This document shows positions 40,837 to 53,773 of a stretch of 64,000 bases of DNA, in pieces (the stretch's first letter is position 1; each line of letters starts with the position of its first letter). Below the pieces are notes generated by a model, which had not been told where the DNA came from, made no database searches, and saw nothing but the letters and a program-made list of their open reading frames with translations. The translations under genes and the position numbers were made by a program. This DNA is from Coniferiporia sulphurascens (lineage: Eukaryota; Basidiomycota; Agaricomycetes; Hymenochaetales; Hymenochaetaceae), in the NCBI GenBank assembly GCA_002794785.1, contig NBBA01000011.1, forward strand, positions 372,001 to 436,000. Reading direction: 5' to 3'.

Positions 40837-42874
40837 ATGTTGAACCCCAGTGGATACAGGAATGCTCTACATTCGACTCAACCACCCCTCCCACCTCCCT
40901 CATCGGCCAGCGCCGATGCCGACAGGGCCGCCAGGGCCACTGCCAACTGGGTGGCCGCTGGCAACGTTGCCGCTGCTATGCACGGTACGACCCCCACCCC
41001 CGCCCAAATCGACCCAGGTCTCCCGGCATCATCCCCAGATGCTCTCTGTCTCGCCCCATCCCCTGTTATCAGCATCTCGAACACAGAATTCACCCGCACA
41101 TTCGAACATGTCAGCCGCCCCCCGTCTGTAGGCTCCAACCTCCTCGTCGGCTCTGACAAGCAGGGTGAGATGGAAGACATCCTTGAGAACCCACACATGC
41201 CCTTGCCGCTGCCCACCAACAAGAGATCATCCGAAAACCTCTCCCCACACACCCCCTGACCCCGCCCTCGAGCCCAGTTCGAGCTGCACACAGCAGGTTT
41301 CATGTACTCCATCTCCCGAGTGCTTGAAGACTTCGACAGGAGGACCATCCGCTACAGCCCCAAAGAGATTGACTGAGCCGCTGCTAAGTTTGTTGGCGAC
41401 CTCCTCTGGAACGTTCAACAGACGATTGCCGGCGTTATTGGGGACGAGAAGGACCCCCAACACATAATCTCCCACAACCTGGAGATGGCCTACAACATTG
41501 CAAGGGGGGGGGGCAGAAGCCTCCCTGCCAGCGCCCTTTGCCCCAGCTCGCCCCCAACAAAGGACCCTGACCACCGCCCCACAACCCTCTGCCCTAACCA
41601 GGACCCCCGGAACTACTAACGTGTCACCTGATGTGGCTGCGCTGACTAATATCATCAAACAGCTCTCCACAGAAGTCGCCTCCATCTCCCGGCAAGTCTC
41701 AACCCTTGTCAACCGGCCTGCGCCCCATGCCCCACAGGCCCAGAAGGCCCAGGCCCCCACCACCACTACTGCCCAGACCACCAACACCGCAGCTCCGACC
41801 TCCTCCTATGCTCAGATAGCTGCCGCCCCGGCCCCACCTACCGCCTCCAACCCCAGCCCCATTGCACTGGCTGCGGGCACAGTCTTCATGACGGTGACCC
41901 ACAAAAAGAAGAAAAAGCAATGCCAGGTCCCGCCCCCACCCCCGGTCTATGCCAAGGACCCAACCCTGGTCCTCATCCCGATGGTCGTCCCCAAAACTGA
42001 ACTGCAGCTCCCAGCTATGCGCCTCACCGCCACTGCACGTGAGTTTTTCGCCTCCCTCCCCACTGCTGACCAGGTCATGGTCTTGGCATCCTCCTTCAAT
42101 GTGAAGGGAAACCTTGTGACCTCTTTTGCTAAGCGACCCTCCTCCGCCTCACCCGCCACGGACACAATCATTGATTGTCACTCCGCGGCATTCGCAGCCC
42201 ACATGCACGATAGGTGTTTATCTGTGACGGCCAATCAAATTTCTGCCCGGTTCACCCTCACCCCAGTCTGTGTCTGTCCCCGGTCCACCCTCCACATCTC
42301 CATGGTGCCATGCGTGGACTACCTATTTGGCCAGAATGGCCACACCATCTCCCCGAAGGCCCTGATGGCCAAAATCTGGAATAATCTGTCACTCCGTACC
42401 CTCGACTTTGTCGTCGACCCTCACTTCGCCACCACCGAAGACCACCTTCCGACCCTTCAGAAGTGCCCTGTAGCGTTCTCCTTCTCCAACCCCGACAGAT
42501 CAATTCGTGCACAGCTCCTCAAGTGCCCATGTGTTTGGCTGTTCGGCGCCTCCCTCTCCCTCTCCGTCCCCCCCTACCGCCCCAGCCTCACTCAGTGTGA
42601 GCGCTGCCAGGGCTTAGGTCATGGGACGAAAGGTTGCCGCGCCCAGCCATGCTGTGCCAACTGCGGAGGGGGTCATCTAACCCACAACCACCGTAAGTCT
42701 TGCGCATCCTGTGCCACCGAGGCCATCAAGGGCGACCACTGCCCCCACCCCTGCTACTGCACAAACTGCAAAGGTGACCACCCTGCCACCCTCCCTCGAT
42801 GTCCCAAGAAACGGTGTTACCACCAGATTTTGGAGGCCGTTGAAGGGCCTGACGACGAAATCATGGAGGACTAA
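40837..42874 (+). pseudogene. Copy L ORF1 (gag-like)
   Basis: Starts at ATG 40837 (MLNPSGYRNALHSTQPP). A TGA at 41257-41259 replaces the inferred CGA in HTPRPRPRAQFE. A second TGA lies near 41377 (EID.AAAKFV), and a G run near 41508 shifts the frame. From 41498 a 458-codon stretch is open to the end. It holds the LTNIIKQLSTEVASIS heptads, KKKKKQCQV, the DPTLVLIP core and all three zinc knuckles (CERCQGLGHGTKGC, CANCGGGHLTHNHRKSC, CTNCKGDHPATLPRC). It stops at TAA 42872-42874, making a TAATG junction with ORF2 instead of ATGA. Confidence 0.86.
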
Positions 42875-43673
42875 TGAATAGAGACATCTCTGTTCTCCAG
42901 TGGAATGCCACCTGCTCTCTAGCCACGGTCCATTCCCTTATCCTGATCCTGACCACTGACCCCCCCCACCCACCATTATTTTGATTCAGGAACCACCCTG
43001 GTATCAAATTGGCCTCCAGCCCTCACTCACCGAACCAACCGGCATCCCGGTACTCAATGTTCCATCTCTCCCTGGATACACCACCATGCTTCCCCCAGCC
43101 ACCTGGCCAAGGGTAGTCATGTATGTTTCCCGAACCATTCCACCAACCGCATGGTCAGTCCTAGGTGCCGCATCCTCCGGCACCAATGTCCTCACCATCG
43201 AAATCCATTCCCTCCGGACGATCCGCCTATGCAACTATTATGGCATGCATGCACCGGACCATACCACCGCCACCCCCCTCTACCCCAGTGAGTCTTTCCT
43301 TTTCACAATCCCACCGGCATTAGCCTCCACCCTCCTTGTGGCAGGCGACTTCAACCATCACCACCACTCATGGTCCAAACTCCTCGCTTCATGGCAGGAG
43401 GACTTGAGAGCGCAACCTCTCGATGACTTCTTCTGGGAGCACAGCCTCGCACCAGCTCACCTACCGGACTCTGACTCTCGGCCCACTGACAACTGTCAGC
43501 AGTGCCCAATTGACATGATCTGGTCCCCCCCCGCGATAAACCTGGATTCAATCCTCGACTTGGGCACTTCAACCACCTCTGTCCTGTCCGACCACGCAAT
43601 CCTGCACTGGTCCCTGCCGTCCCGGCCCCCCCCTCCCACTGTCAAAACCCGCCGGCTAACACTGGCAGACAAG
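42874..43673 (+). pseudogene. Copy L ORF2 part 1: endonuclease
   Basis: The ATG at 42874-42876 shares its A with the ORF1 stop. A one-base loss in the C run near 42960 shifts the frame before the 42981 stretch (IQEPPWYQIG, LLVAGDFNHHHHSW, SDHAILHW). It is open into the LTR insertion after LTLADK. Target bases acaag are 43669-43673. Confidence 0.85.
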
Positions 43674-44230
43674 TGTTAAGCTCAATGGTTACGCGGTGAT
43701 CAACGTCGGGGCTTCCTGATCATCGGAACTGATGGTATGGCAACGGGGCTTCTGAGATGTCATAAGTCGAGGGTGATCGTCGATGGGGCTTCCTGATCGG
43801 CGATGTGGATGCAGTAGGCTTCTATAGCGAGTCGGGTTACGACAAAGCAACTAATGGCCAAGTGGCACACAGTAGACTGGTGGTAGCAGATAATGGGCTT
43901 GTATGAACAAAGAGCACAAGCTTAGGGCTTGTGCTACTGAAGTTACATGCTTATATGCTACTCTATGTGTTTACTACTGTAGCGGCCTGTGTAGGGTAGT
44001 TTACCAGACTATGGAAGGTCATGGAAACCCAAGGAATACCTTGGTAATACAAGTAGGGCTATCAGTAAGCAAAGCATGTCATGATGGTGCAATAAGGCGT
44101 CATCATGGCGTCTTATGGCGTAAGGTGAATAAGGATGAGTAAGGCAGAGAAATGGGGGAGTTGCGCTGACTGATGATGATGAAGAGGAAATGAGTCAGCG
44201 CATAGGGGAAAGTAAAGGAAAATTGTAACA
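43674..44230 (+). mobile_element. Solo LTR 2 (557 bp) in copy L
   Basis: tgttaagctca...attgtaaca, with perfect duplications acaag at 43669-43673 and 44231-44235. Same family and orientation as solo LTR 1. The coding sequence on either side joins as ADKDKWTNI-type reading of the host ORF2. Confidence 0.9.
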
Positions 44231-46324
44231 ACAAGGACAAATGGACCAACATCACCTTCCCATTACTTGAAGCCACCTTCCTCCAACCAGCGGACAACAC
44301 CCTCACCCTCGACAGGAAAGTGCAGGCAGTTGTCGACTCAATGACCACCGCACTCGCACCCTTCACCAGAATCAGCAAGCCGTCAAAAACCGAGGTCCCT
44401 TGGTGGACCCCGGCCTGTAAATCACTCCTCCAGGCGATCTCAGCGGCCACCACCCCCCTTCAGCGGTCAGCAGCCCGCCGTGCATTTAAGCAGGGCGTCC
44501 GGGCAGCAAAGCGACACTTCTACGCCGAGCAGGCAGACCACGCAGACGCCTCCAACATTTGGAGCTGGGCCAAACGAGGCCTCGGCAACCGCCCCACTCC
44601 AATCCCCTCGCTCAAAAAGCGTGACGGCTCCTTCACCCAATCGGACAATGAGAAAGGTGAGCTTTTCCGCATGACCTTCTTCATGACCCTGCCACCCCAA
44701 CAAGCGGCCAACACGCTGCTGCCCCCTCCCCAACCAGCTGCCCCACCCATCCTCCTTAGGGAGCTCATGGGGGCACTGTCCGACACCTCCAACTTGTCGG
44801 CTCCGGGCCTCTCGGGGATCGGATACCGCCCACTCAAATGGGTAGTAGACACCTTCCCCTGGCGTCTACAAGGGCGCCTCCCCCTTCTCTACAAATTTTC
44901 TTTGTTCCCTTCCCCCTCTTTCATATTATTTCGAATATGCTAAAACCCTTCACACTCTGCACCTATGGCGCACGCCACATTCAGTTGGTAGAAAACGATA
45001 TTATAAAACCGTAACTAACTGTCCCTTTTCCACTTCTCTGCAGGTCCGGGTCCCTTGGGTTCAGTTGGTCCCTGCATACACTCATCCCCCTTGGACGGAT
45101 CCTCTGGCATTTACGAATGGAAGAGTCTCATTTGCCACTCCTATCACTCTGGTCAGTGAGGACACCCACAAGGAATTTGTGGATGCCACGTGCTCCCTGA
45201 GCACCCTCCCCCACCTCCAGGTTTTCTCCGATGGCTCATGCATCGGTTCGAAGTCTGGTTCAGCAGTCTGTGCCATGGAAGGCCTCACCTGCCTCAAGTC
45301 TCGCCGACTCGCCTCCCCCACCTGCGCCACAGCTACAGATGCGGAAATTTTTTCCCTCACCTCCACACCAAGCTGGGCCACACACCACTTACAGGAGCAT
45401 CTGCCTGTCACATCCAACATCTTCTTCTTGTCGGATTCACTGATGGCACTCCACCTAATCTGAACATGGGCACCAGTTCCAGGTGCACACCTCCTCCACC
45501 AATGGAAGGCAGGGGTCCAGACTCTACTGGACTCACACCCAGATCTCTCCGTTCATTTCGTCTGGTGTCCGGGTCACTCTGACATCCCCGGGAATGAATG
45601 GGCAGACCACGAGGCGAAGTTCGCAATGAACCTACCCCTGTCTCCCCTTGCACCCTCCACCTCCGCACTAAAGGAGGTTGCCGTCAAAACCCTCATGGCA
45701 TGATGGTCCCTTTCACTGGTCCGTCCCCTTGCCTCGACAGCCGACAAATACTTAGCTGTCAATGGTGTCCCCTCTTGTCATCCCCGAAAGCTCATCACGC
45801 AGTCGGTTGACCACCCCTGCTGGGAGCTCTCCGCAGTCGCCCAGATCCTCTGCTGTGCCGGTCCCTATGGGGGATACTGGCTGAGCTTAGACTCAGCCTA
45901 CCGACACAGGCATGGCCTGATCTCGCACTGCAGATGGCACAACCACCCCCCCTGGCCAGCCCAGTCGACCGCCCATGTACTAGGTGGGTGTTGTACTTTC
46001 CGACCCTGGATCCACAAGGTCTGGCCACCCCGTGACCCTCTCCCGACCCACCACACCAAGTGGGCCGACGAAAACCGTCTCCAGGTTCTGCGCCACTGGC
46101 TTAAGCTGATGGGACACCTGAACCGCCTCTCTGACCGTACCATGGGCACCATCCGCCTGGCCTTCGCTGTGATGGAGCTCAATGGACACCCGACCGATGA
46201 AGATATGGACTTGGACCTCCTCCGGGAATACATGAGTCGTATGCTTGGACCCCGTACCCAGGACCCAGACCCAGCTCTCTCGGAGCTTTCAGGTGTGCTT
46301 CCCCCCTTTTCCTCTGATCTATGA
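44231..46324 (+). pseudogene. Copy L ORF2 part 2: RT deleted, RNase H and tail domain
   Basis: It resumes after the LTR with DKWTNITFPLLEATF and is open to KWVVDT (44850). There it jumps directly to the thumb sequence GVYKGAS; the RT palm with YVDD is gone. RNase H from about 45065: VFSDGSCIGSKSGSAV, ATDAEIFSL, FLSDSLMAL, TGA near 45463, HSDIPGNEWADHEAK, another TGA near 45703. The tail domain ends SSDL, stop 46322-46324. It could not encode an active enzyme. Confidence 0.86.
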
Positions 46325-46629
46325 CTGCCTTTCGGACTCTCCCATGTATGTCCCGGCTGGCACTCTCACCCTCCCTTTCCAATTCTAAGCTACCCCCTTT
46401 TGCCTGATGTCATCTGTTTGGCTTGGCTGTAGTGACACATATTCCTCCCTCTTTCCGTTTACTTACTAATAGGGGCCCTTCCCACTCTGGCTCCCCCTGG
46501 GGAGCAGGGCCCCCACCCAGTTTCGTGTGGTGTGCGATGACAGGCGCCTCTGTTGTTATGTAGTTAGGGCAGCTTGTAATTATGTAATACTGCAGGAATA
46601 ATAATAATAATTAAATTAAATTAAAAAAA

Positions 46630-46793
46630 GGTCGTCTCATGCTGAGTGGAGGTGGCAGCTAGACTAGCCGATGAGGTTGAGGGGACGGTGGGTCAGGTAT
46701 GATGAAGGGCGTTCCAGTAATCACTGTGGGTCGACATGGGGGAGTTTTAGCTGCCTGCACTAGTCGATGGTGGTGGTTACTGGTCAAGAAGGA
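46630..46793 (-). mobile_element. 164-bp 5' stub of an M-like LINE copy
   Basis: Minus strand: full 56-nt 5' UTR (46738-46793), then ATG and the first codons STHSDYWNALHHT.., as in copy M. It is cut where the tail of copy L begins (46629). It abuts copy F RNase H at 46794. Confidence 0.78.
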
Positions 46794-49460
46794 TGTGGTC
46801 GGTTGATATGGTGAGTATCTTCCATGGATGACGTGTGGGGGGCCCAGTTACTGCCAAATACTTGTCAGTGGTGGAGGCCAGGGGGCGGGCCAGTTGAAGG
46901 GACCAGCGTTCACTGAGTGTGCGTGTCGCCACTTCCTTCAGAGCGGAGATAGAGGGGGCGAGGGAAGACGGGGGAAGCTCGGTTGCTAGCTTCGCCTCAG
47001 AGTCCGCCCATTCATTCCCAGGGATGTCCTTGTGTCCCGGGCACCATCGGAAATGAATGGTTAGGTTCGGAAATGAGTTGAGAAGGGTCTCGACCCCTGC
47101 CTTCCAGAGGGGGAGGAGCTGGGCCCCCAAAGCAGAGGGCCAGGTGTGGAAGAGGCCAAGTGCCGTCAGGGAGTCTGAGAGGAAAAAGATCTCCTGGACC
47201 TCTGGCAGTACTTGTTGGAGTCTTCTTGCGGCCCAGCCTGGAGCAGTCACTAATGAGAAAATTTCGGCATCTGTTGCTGTGGCGCAAGTGGGAGAGGCGA
47301 GCTTGAGGGAGCTAATGTAGAGTGGCCCCCTCATACCGCAGATGGCTGATCCTGAGGCATTTCCAATGCATGAGCCATCAGTGAAGACCTGCAGGGAGGT
47401 GTCAGTGCAACATGTCCTAGCCTGGGCAACGTAGTGTTCACATAGGTTTGCAGAGACAGGCTGCCTTGGGACTGAGAAGACGATTCAACCTTTACCAAAG
47501 GCAAGGGGGTCCGTCCAGGGGGGGTGTGTGTATGCTGGGATCCATTGGACTCGGGGGACGTGGACCTGCAATGAAAGGGAAAAAGGAGTGTTAGCATTAG
47601 GATTGAACTTTTTCTGCCCTACGTGGTGGGGGGTGCGCCAGAGGTGCAGTGTGTGTGTGGTTTTTAAATACTCAAAATAAGCATGAAAAGGGGGAGTGGA
47701 ACAGAGGAAATTTGTAGAATGAGGAGACGCGCCCTTATAGACGCCCAATATCCAACGGCAAGCAGTGTTCTGCACGGCCTGTAGTTGGTTGACTAGGGTT
47801 TTTTGTTGATGTCCGTGATACCATACTGGTGCGCCCCAGGCTGGGACGGTGCACACACAGGCGGTGTAGAGTCAGTGGAGGAGGATGGCTGAAAGGCCCC
47901 TCTCGGTATTGCCAAGAATGCGGAGGGCTGCCAGTGTTGAGAGCCCCTTGGAATGCATGCGCTCCACATGGGGTTTGAAGGTGAGGCCCGCATCCCACCA
48001 TATCCCGAGCCAGTGCAGGGGGTTGGTGGGTTGGACGAGGGTGTCGGCGTCGATTTGAATCCCAGTGGTGTCCCAGCAGTGGTAGCCGGTTTGTCGCCTG
48101 GGTGGATGGAAGTGGAGGGCCTCCATCTTTGCTGGCTCGATGTTGAGACCAATTTGGCAAAAGAGGAGGTCGAGTTACTGGTATGCCTGTGCAAGGGATC
48201 GACAGTTAGCTGTGACTGAGGTGCCCACACAGGTGATGAGGTGGTCATTGACGCATGCTAGCAGTTGGGAGCCCCGCTGTTGGAAGCGCTGCATCACAAT
48301 GCCCGCAAAGATTGTTGATAGGATTGGTGATACTGGTTACCCTTGTGGGGTGCCTAGGTCAGGTTTGGGAGTCGTCGGTAGGGTAGTACCATCGAACGAG
48401 ACGGCTACCTCCCTGCTCGTCATGAAAGAGAGACACCATGATGCCATGTCTGGCGGGCATCCCATCTTCAGCAGCTGGTGGTGGAGTCATCTTGGGTGCA
48501 CCGAGTTGAAGAAGCCCTGAATGTCCACTGCTAGAATGGAGCACACAAGGCCCTTCGCCTGGGCTCCCTCGACAATCTGTAAAAGGTGCTGGGTGGCATC
48601 GTAGACCGAGTGGCCCTGACGTCCTCCATACTGGTTAGGTGGCAGCCAGTTCCTCGCATTTGCAAGGTACTGTAGCTGGTTAGCAATCATCTTTTCGAGT
48701 AACTTGCCTAAGGTTTCTTCAAGTGTGATGGGGTGGTAGGAACGGGGGGAGAACGGGTCCTTCTTATTTGGCTTCCACAGCATTACAACTTTTGCTGTCC
48801 ACCAGCAGGCTGGGCAGTGGCCCAGTCACAGTCAGTCGTTGAAAAGTGCAAGTACCTCGTTGGGATAGGCATCAACCACCCATTTTAGGGGGCAGTACCC
48901 AATCCCTGAAGGGCTGGGGGCCGATAAGTTGGAAGTGTTGGCCAGTGCGCCTGTGAGCTCGGAGAAGAGTAATGGCGGTGCAGCTGGGGTAGGAGGAGGC
49001 AGGGGGCCGAGGCCTTCTGCTGGGAGGGGAGGGGCAGTGGAAAGAAGGTAGAATGGAACAGCTCACCCTTTTCTTCATCGGTCTGTGTGAATGTGCCATC
49101 TCCCCGCTTGAGCGAGGGGACTTGTGTTGGTCAGACGCCAAGGCCTCGTTTGGCCCACGACCAGATGTTAGAGGGGTTGGCCTCTGATGCCTGTTCTGAG
49201 TAGTAAGTTCACTTTGCAGTTCGGATGCCTCGTTTGAAAGCATGCCTTGCTGTGGATTTTGCGGTTGGGGTTTGGGCACTGTGGATCATGTTCAGTAGGT
49301 CCCAGCAGTTGGGCGACCACCATGGAACTGCTGTCTTCGATGGAGACCGGATTGTAGTGAATGGGGCGAGTGTGTCTGTCATTGCTTTAAGGATGGCACT
49401 GGCCTTCAGGTCTAGGGAGTTAGCATCCGTTACTTGGAGTCTGAATGCTGTTGTGAGCGC
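46794..49460 (-). pseudogene. LINE copy F: ORF2 from endonuclease end to RNase H
   Basis: Minus strand, S subfamily. It runs from the end of the endonuclease linker (TTAFRLQVTDANSLDLKASA, about 49450) through RT (GRQGHSVYDATQHLLQIVEG, VNSVHPR) to RNase H (ATDAEIFSLVTAPGW, FLSDSLTALGLF, HKDIPGNEWADSEAK), ending at ILTISTDH. The RT catalytic box reads CVND (48244-48255) for YVDD, two transitions that should kill activity. Several stops and frameshifts lie near 48175, 48340, 48490, 48830 and 49210. Neither end is a natural element end. Confidence 0.83.
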
Positions 49461-49516
49461 TTTTATTTTATTTTATTTTATTTTATTATTCCTGCAGTAT
49501 TACATAATTACAAGCC

Positions 49517-49535
49517 GCCCCCCCAAAGGGGGGGC
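49517..49535 (-). other. Family A 3' UTR hairpin (copy M)
   Basis: Runs of seven C and seven G around aaa, between the native stop at 49785 and the tail. Confidence 0.62.
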
Positions 49536-49784
49536 CCTAACTACATAACAACGGAGGCGCCTGTCATTGCGCATTGCACAAAACTGGGTGGGGGCTCTGC
49601 TCCCCAAGGGGTGCCGATGTGTGAAGAGCCCCTATTTAGTAGAGAAACCCGAGAGAGGGAGGGATACATATTGCTATGAACAAACTGGGTGGTTGAGGGC
49701 AGGTTAAAGTAGGAAGCTTAGAAGTGGAAAGGGAGGGTGAGAGTGCCGGCCAAGATGTATCCATAGGAGTCCGAAAGGCAGGCG

Positions 49785-52700
49785 TTAATCAAGCGGAAAT
49801 GGGGGGAGCATACCTGAAAGCTCCAAAAGGGCCGGGTCCGAGTCCTGGGTCCTGGGTCCGAGCATACGACACATGTAATCCTGTAGGAGGTCCAAGTCCA
49901 TATTCTCATTGGTGGGGTGCCTGTCCAGGTCCATCATGGCAAAAGATAGCCGGATGGCGCCCACGGTGCGTTCAGAAAGGCGGTTAAGGTGCCCCATCAG
50001 CTTTAGCCAATGGCACAGAACTGGGAGGCGGTTTTCATCAGCCCACTCTGAATGGTGGGTTGGGAGAGGGTCCCGAGGTGGCCACACACGCCATATCCAC
50101 GGATGGAAGGTGCTACAGCCGCCGAGGATGTGGGCAGTCGACTGCGTGGGCCAGGGGGGGTGGTTGTGCCACCTGCAATGTGAGATCAGGCCATGCCTGC
50201 GGCAGTAGGCTGAGTCAAAACTCAGCCAGTATCCCCCGTAGGGACCGGCGCAGCAGAGGACCTGAGCGACTGCGGATAGCTCGTTGCATGGGTGGTCGAC
50301 CGAGTGCATAAGGAGCTTTCGAGGTCGGCATGATGGTAGGCTGTGGACTGCCAGGTATTTATCAGCGGTCGAGGCGAGGGGGCAGGCTAGTGATAGTGTC
50401 CATCGCTCCATAAGGGTGCGGACAGTGACTTCTTTTAGAGTGGAGGTGGAAGGTTTGAGGTCGGATGGGGGGAGCTCAGTCGCTAGCTTTGCTTCCGTGT
50501 CAGCCCATTCATTTCCAGGGATGTCCGAGTGTCTGGGGCACCATACGAAATGGACGGTGAGCTGGGGGTACGAGTCCAGCAGAGTCTCCACACCCGCTTT
50601 CCAAATGTGGAGGAGGTGGGCGCCAGGGGTGGCGGCCCAGGTTCAGAAAAGGTGGAGAGCAGTCAGCAAATTGGACAAAAAGAAGATATCCAATGCAACA
50701 CGCAGTTGCGCTGGGAGGCGGCATGCTACCCAGCCCGGGGCCATGGTGAGGGAGAGCTCCTTGGCGTCTGTGGCTGTGGCACAGGTGGGGGACTCTAGTC
50801 GGCATGACCTGAGTCGGGTGTTGCCCAGCATTGTGCAGATGGCCGAGCCCGCTTTGTCATTTATGCGGGAGCCATCAGTGAATACCTGGACATGGGGGGT
50901 GGAGCCTAGTTGGCGCACGGCCTTTACGAATGACTTTCGGGTGTCAGCGCTAACCGGGGTGATGGGGGTGGTGAAGCGGACTTGGCCCTTTGTGAATGCC
51001 AGTGGGTCTGTCCATGGGGGATGCATGTATGCAGGGACCTGTTGAACCTGGGGGACTCGGACCTGCAGAGAAAGGGAGAAAGGTCTATTAGTTACGTTTT
51101 TATTAAAAAATTTTTGACCAATGGAGTGTGGGGTGCGCCAGAGGTGCAGAGAATGGGTGGTCTTTATATACTCAAAGTAAAAAGAGAGAGGGGGAACGGA
51201 GCACAGGAAGTTAGTGGAATGGGGGGAGGCGCCTTTGAAGACACCCAGGATCCAGTGGCAGGCCATGTTTTGCACAGCCTGGAGGCGGTTAACCAGGGTT
51301 TTTTGGCGGCAGCCGCTGGTACCAGACTGGCGCTCCCCATGACAGGATGGAGCGGACGCAGGAGGTATATAGGCGGCAGAGTAGTAGGGCCGATATGCCG
51401 TGTTGGGTGTTACCTAATATGCGGAGTGCGGCGAGTGTGGAGAGCCCCTTGGAGTGCATGCACTCAACATGGGGCTTGAAGGAGAGGCCTGGGTCCCACC
51501 AAATCCCCAGCCACCAGAGTGGGATTGAGGGGCAGATGAGGGTGTTGGGGTCGACCTGTACGCCAGCAGTGTCCCAGCCGTTATAGCTGGTGTGTCGCTG
51601 AGGGGGGTGGAAGTGGAGACACTCAGTCTTGGCGGCTTCGATGTTGAGACCGATGTTGCCGAAGAGGGTGTTGAGTTGTTGGTAGGTGCTTGCGAGCTCG
51701 CGGCAGTTGGATGCTACTGATGGGCCTACGCAGATAAGTAAGTAGTCATCAATGTATGCCAGGGCAGTGGTGCCGGCTTGGTGAAAGTGCCGGAGGACCA
51801 CCCCTGCGAAAATTGTTGACAGGATGGGGGAGACTGGCGATCCCTGGGGGGTGCCAAGGTCAGGTTTAGGGGCAGTTGGGAGGGTAGTGCCGTCGAAGGC
51901 AACGGCTACCTGCCGGTCCGTCATGAAGGACAGACACCAGTTGGCCATATCTGGGGCACAACCGAGGTCCAACAGTTGTCAGTGGAGGAGCTGTGGGTGC
52001 ACCGAGTCGAAAAAGCCCTGAATGTCGACCACAAGGACCGAGCACACATGGCCCTCTGAGTGGGCGCATTCCACTATCTGTAAAAGGTGTTGGGCGGCGT
52101 TGTAGACCAAATGACCCTGACGCCCCCCATATTGGTTAGGTGGCAGCCAGTTTCTCGTATTTGCAAGGTACTGGAGCCGGTTAGCAATAATTTTTTCCAG
52201 GAGTTTCCCTAGGGTCTCCTTGAGGGTGATGGGTTGGTATGAGCGTGGCGAGAAGGGGTCCTTCTTGTTTGGCTTCTGGAGCATTACTACTTTTGCCACC
52301 CGCCAGCATTCAGGGTGGTGCCCCAAGCGCAGGCAGTCATTGAAAAGTGTAAGAATCTCATCAGGGTAGGTGTCCACCACCCATTTCAGGGGGCAGTAAC
52401 CTATTCCCAAGAGGCCTGGTGCCGACAAGTTGGATGTGTCGGACAGTGCCCCCATAAGCTCCGAGAGGAGTATGGGCAGGGCAGCTGGTTGGGGTGGTGG
52501 CCGCTGCCTGGGGTGGGGGGGGCATGAAGAAAGTCTCGCGGAAAAGCTCACCTTTCTCCTCATCCGTTTGGGTGAAGGTGCCATCATGCCATTTCAGCGA
52601 TGGGATGGGGGTGGGTCAGTTGCCGAGGCCGCGTTTGGCCCAGTTCCAGATGTTGGAGGCATCTGCTTCCGATGCCTGGTCGGCATAGAACTGCTGTTTG

Positions 52701-53773
52701 GCCGTCCGTATGCCCCTTTTAAAGGCTCTTCTTGCTGATGCGTGCTGAAAGGGGGTGGTTGCCATTGTAATGGCGGATATGAGGGTCTTGCAGTGGGGTG
52801 ACCACCATGGGACTTCCGTTTTCAACGGCTTTGAGAGGCGGGTGAACGGCTGGAGGGTGGCGACCATGGAGTCAATAACTGCTTTAGCTTTGATGTCCAG
52901 GGCATGGGTGTTGTGCCCCGGGAGTCCGAAGGCTGTTTCGAGGAGCAGGAAGGCTATGTCAGTCCATTCCTCCTTGTCGGCTGGGAGTAGCTGGCGTGTC
53001 TTTAGGACAGGAGGGGGGGGCCGAAATGGCACTGACCAGCACAGAATGGCATGGTCAGACAGTGGTGAGGGGTTGGAGGAGCCTGAGTCTAGAATAGAGT
53101 CGGAGTTGACCGTGGGAGGGGCCCAGATCATGTCAATGGGGCACCAGTGGCATATACCATCAGGCTGTGAGTCAGAGTCAGGGAGGTGGGCAGGCGCCAG
53201 GCCGTGCCCCCAAAAGAAGTCGTCGAGGGGTTGCACCCTCAATTCATCCTGTCATGGGACGGAGAAGTCGGACCACATGTGGTGGTGACAGTTGAAGTCG
53301 CCCACCATGAGTAGAGTGGTGGCTAGCACCGAGGGGAGTGAGAATAAAAAGGACTCACCAGGGTACTGAGGGGAGGTGTTCTCTCAGTCCGGAGGGTGCA
53401 TGCCGTAATAGTTGCACACTCGGAGGGTGATTTGGGATCGTATCTCCACTGTCAGTATGTTGGTGCCGTATGATGCGGCTCCGAGGATCGACCAGGAGGT
53501 GGGGGGGAGGGCCCTGGATACATACGTGACTACCCAGGGGCGAACCTCTGGCGGTAGGACGGGAATGTAGCCCGGGATGGTGGGGACGTTGAGGACCGGT
53601 GTGCCGGTCGGGTCAGTGAGTGATGGCTGTAGGCCTATTTGATACCAGGGCAGTTCCTGGATAAGAATTAGGTGCGGGGGGGAGGGGTCAGTTGTAAGGA
53701 CAGGGATTAGGGAATGTATCGCTGCTAGAGAGTGGGCGGCATTCCACTGCAAGACAGAGATTGTCTCTATCAT
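49785..53773 (-). pseudogene. Copy M ORF2: endonuclease-RT-RNase H with multiple stops
   Basis: Starts at ATG 53773 (MIETISVLQWNAAHS), overlapping the ORF1 stop as ATGA. Endonuclease: IQELPWYQIG (Leu for Pro), MVGDFN, SDHAILCW. A TGA near 53382-53384 replaces the CGA seen in copy H, and further stops lie near 53250 and 52616. RT is largely open from 52587, with GTPQGSPVSPILSTIF and YIDD at 51745-51756. A stop near 51978 and a frameshift near 51310 break it. RNase H: VFTDGSRINDKAGSA, ATDAKELSL and HSDIPGNEWADTEAK. It ends GMLPPFPLD at 49785. Confidence 0.87.

Larger units (their letters stand above)
40781..46629 (+). mobile_element. Family A LINE copy L, internally deleted, with a solo LTR
   Basis: A complete 5' end (56-nt 5' UTR) and a mixed aat/taaat tail ending near 46629. 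It contains solo LTR 2 (43674-44230). About 1.2 kb of RT is deleted at 44864. The 3' UTR lacks the hairpin. The flanks do not form a target-site duplication. Confidence 0.85.
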
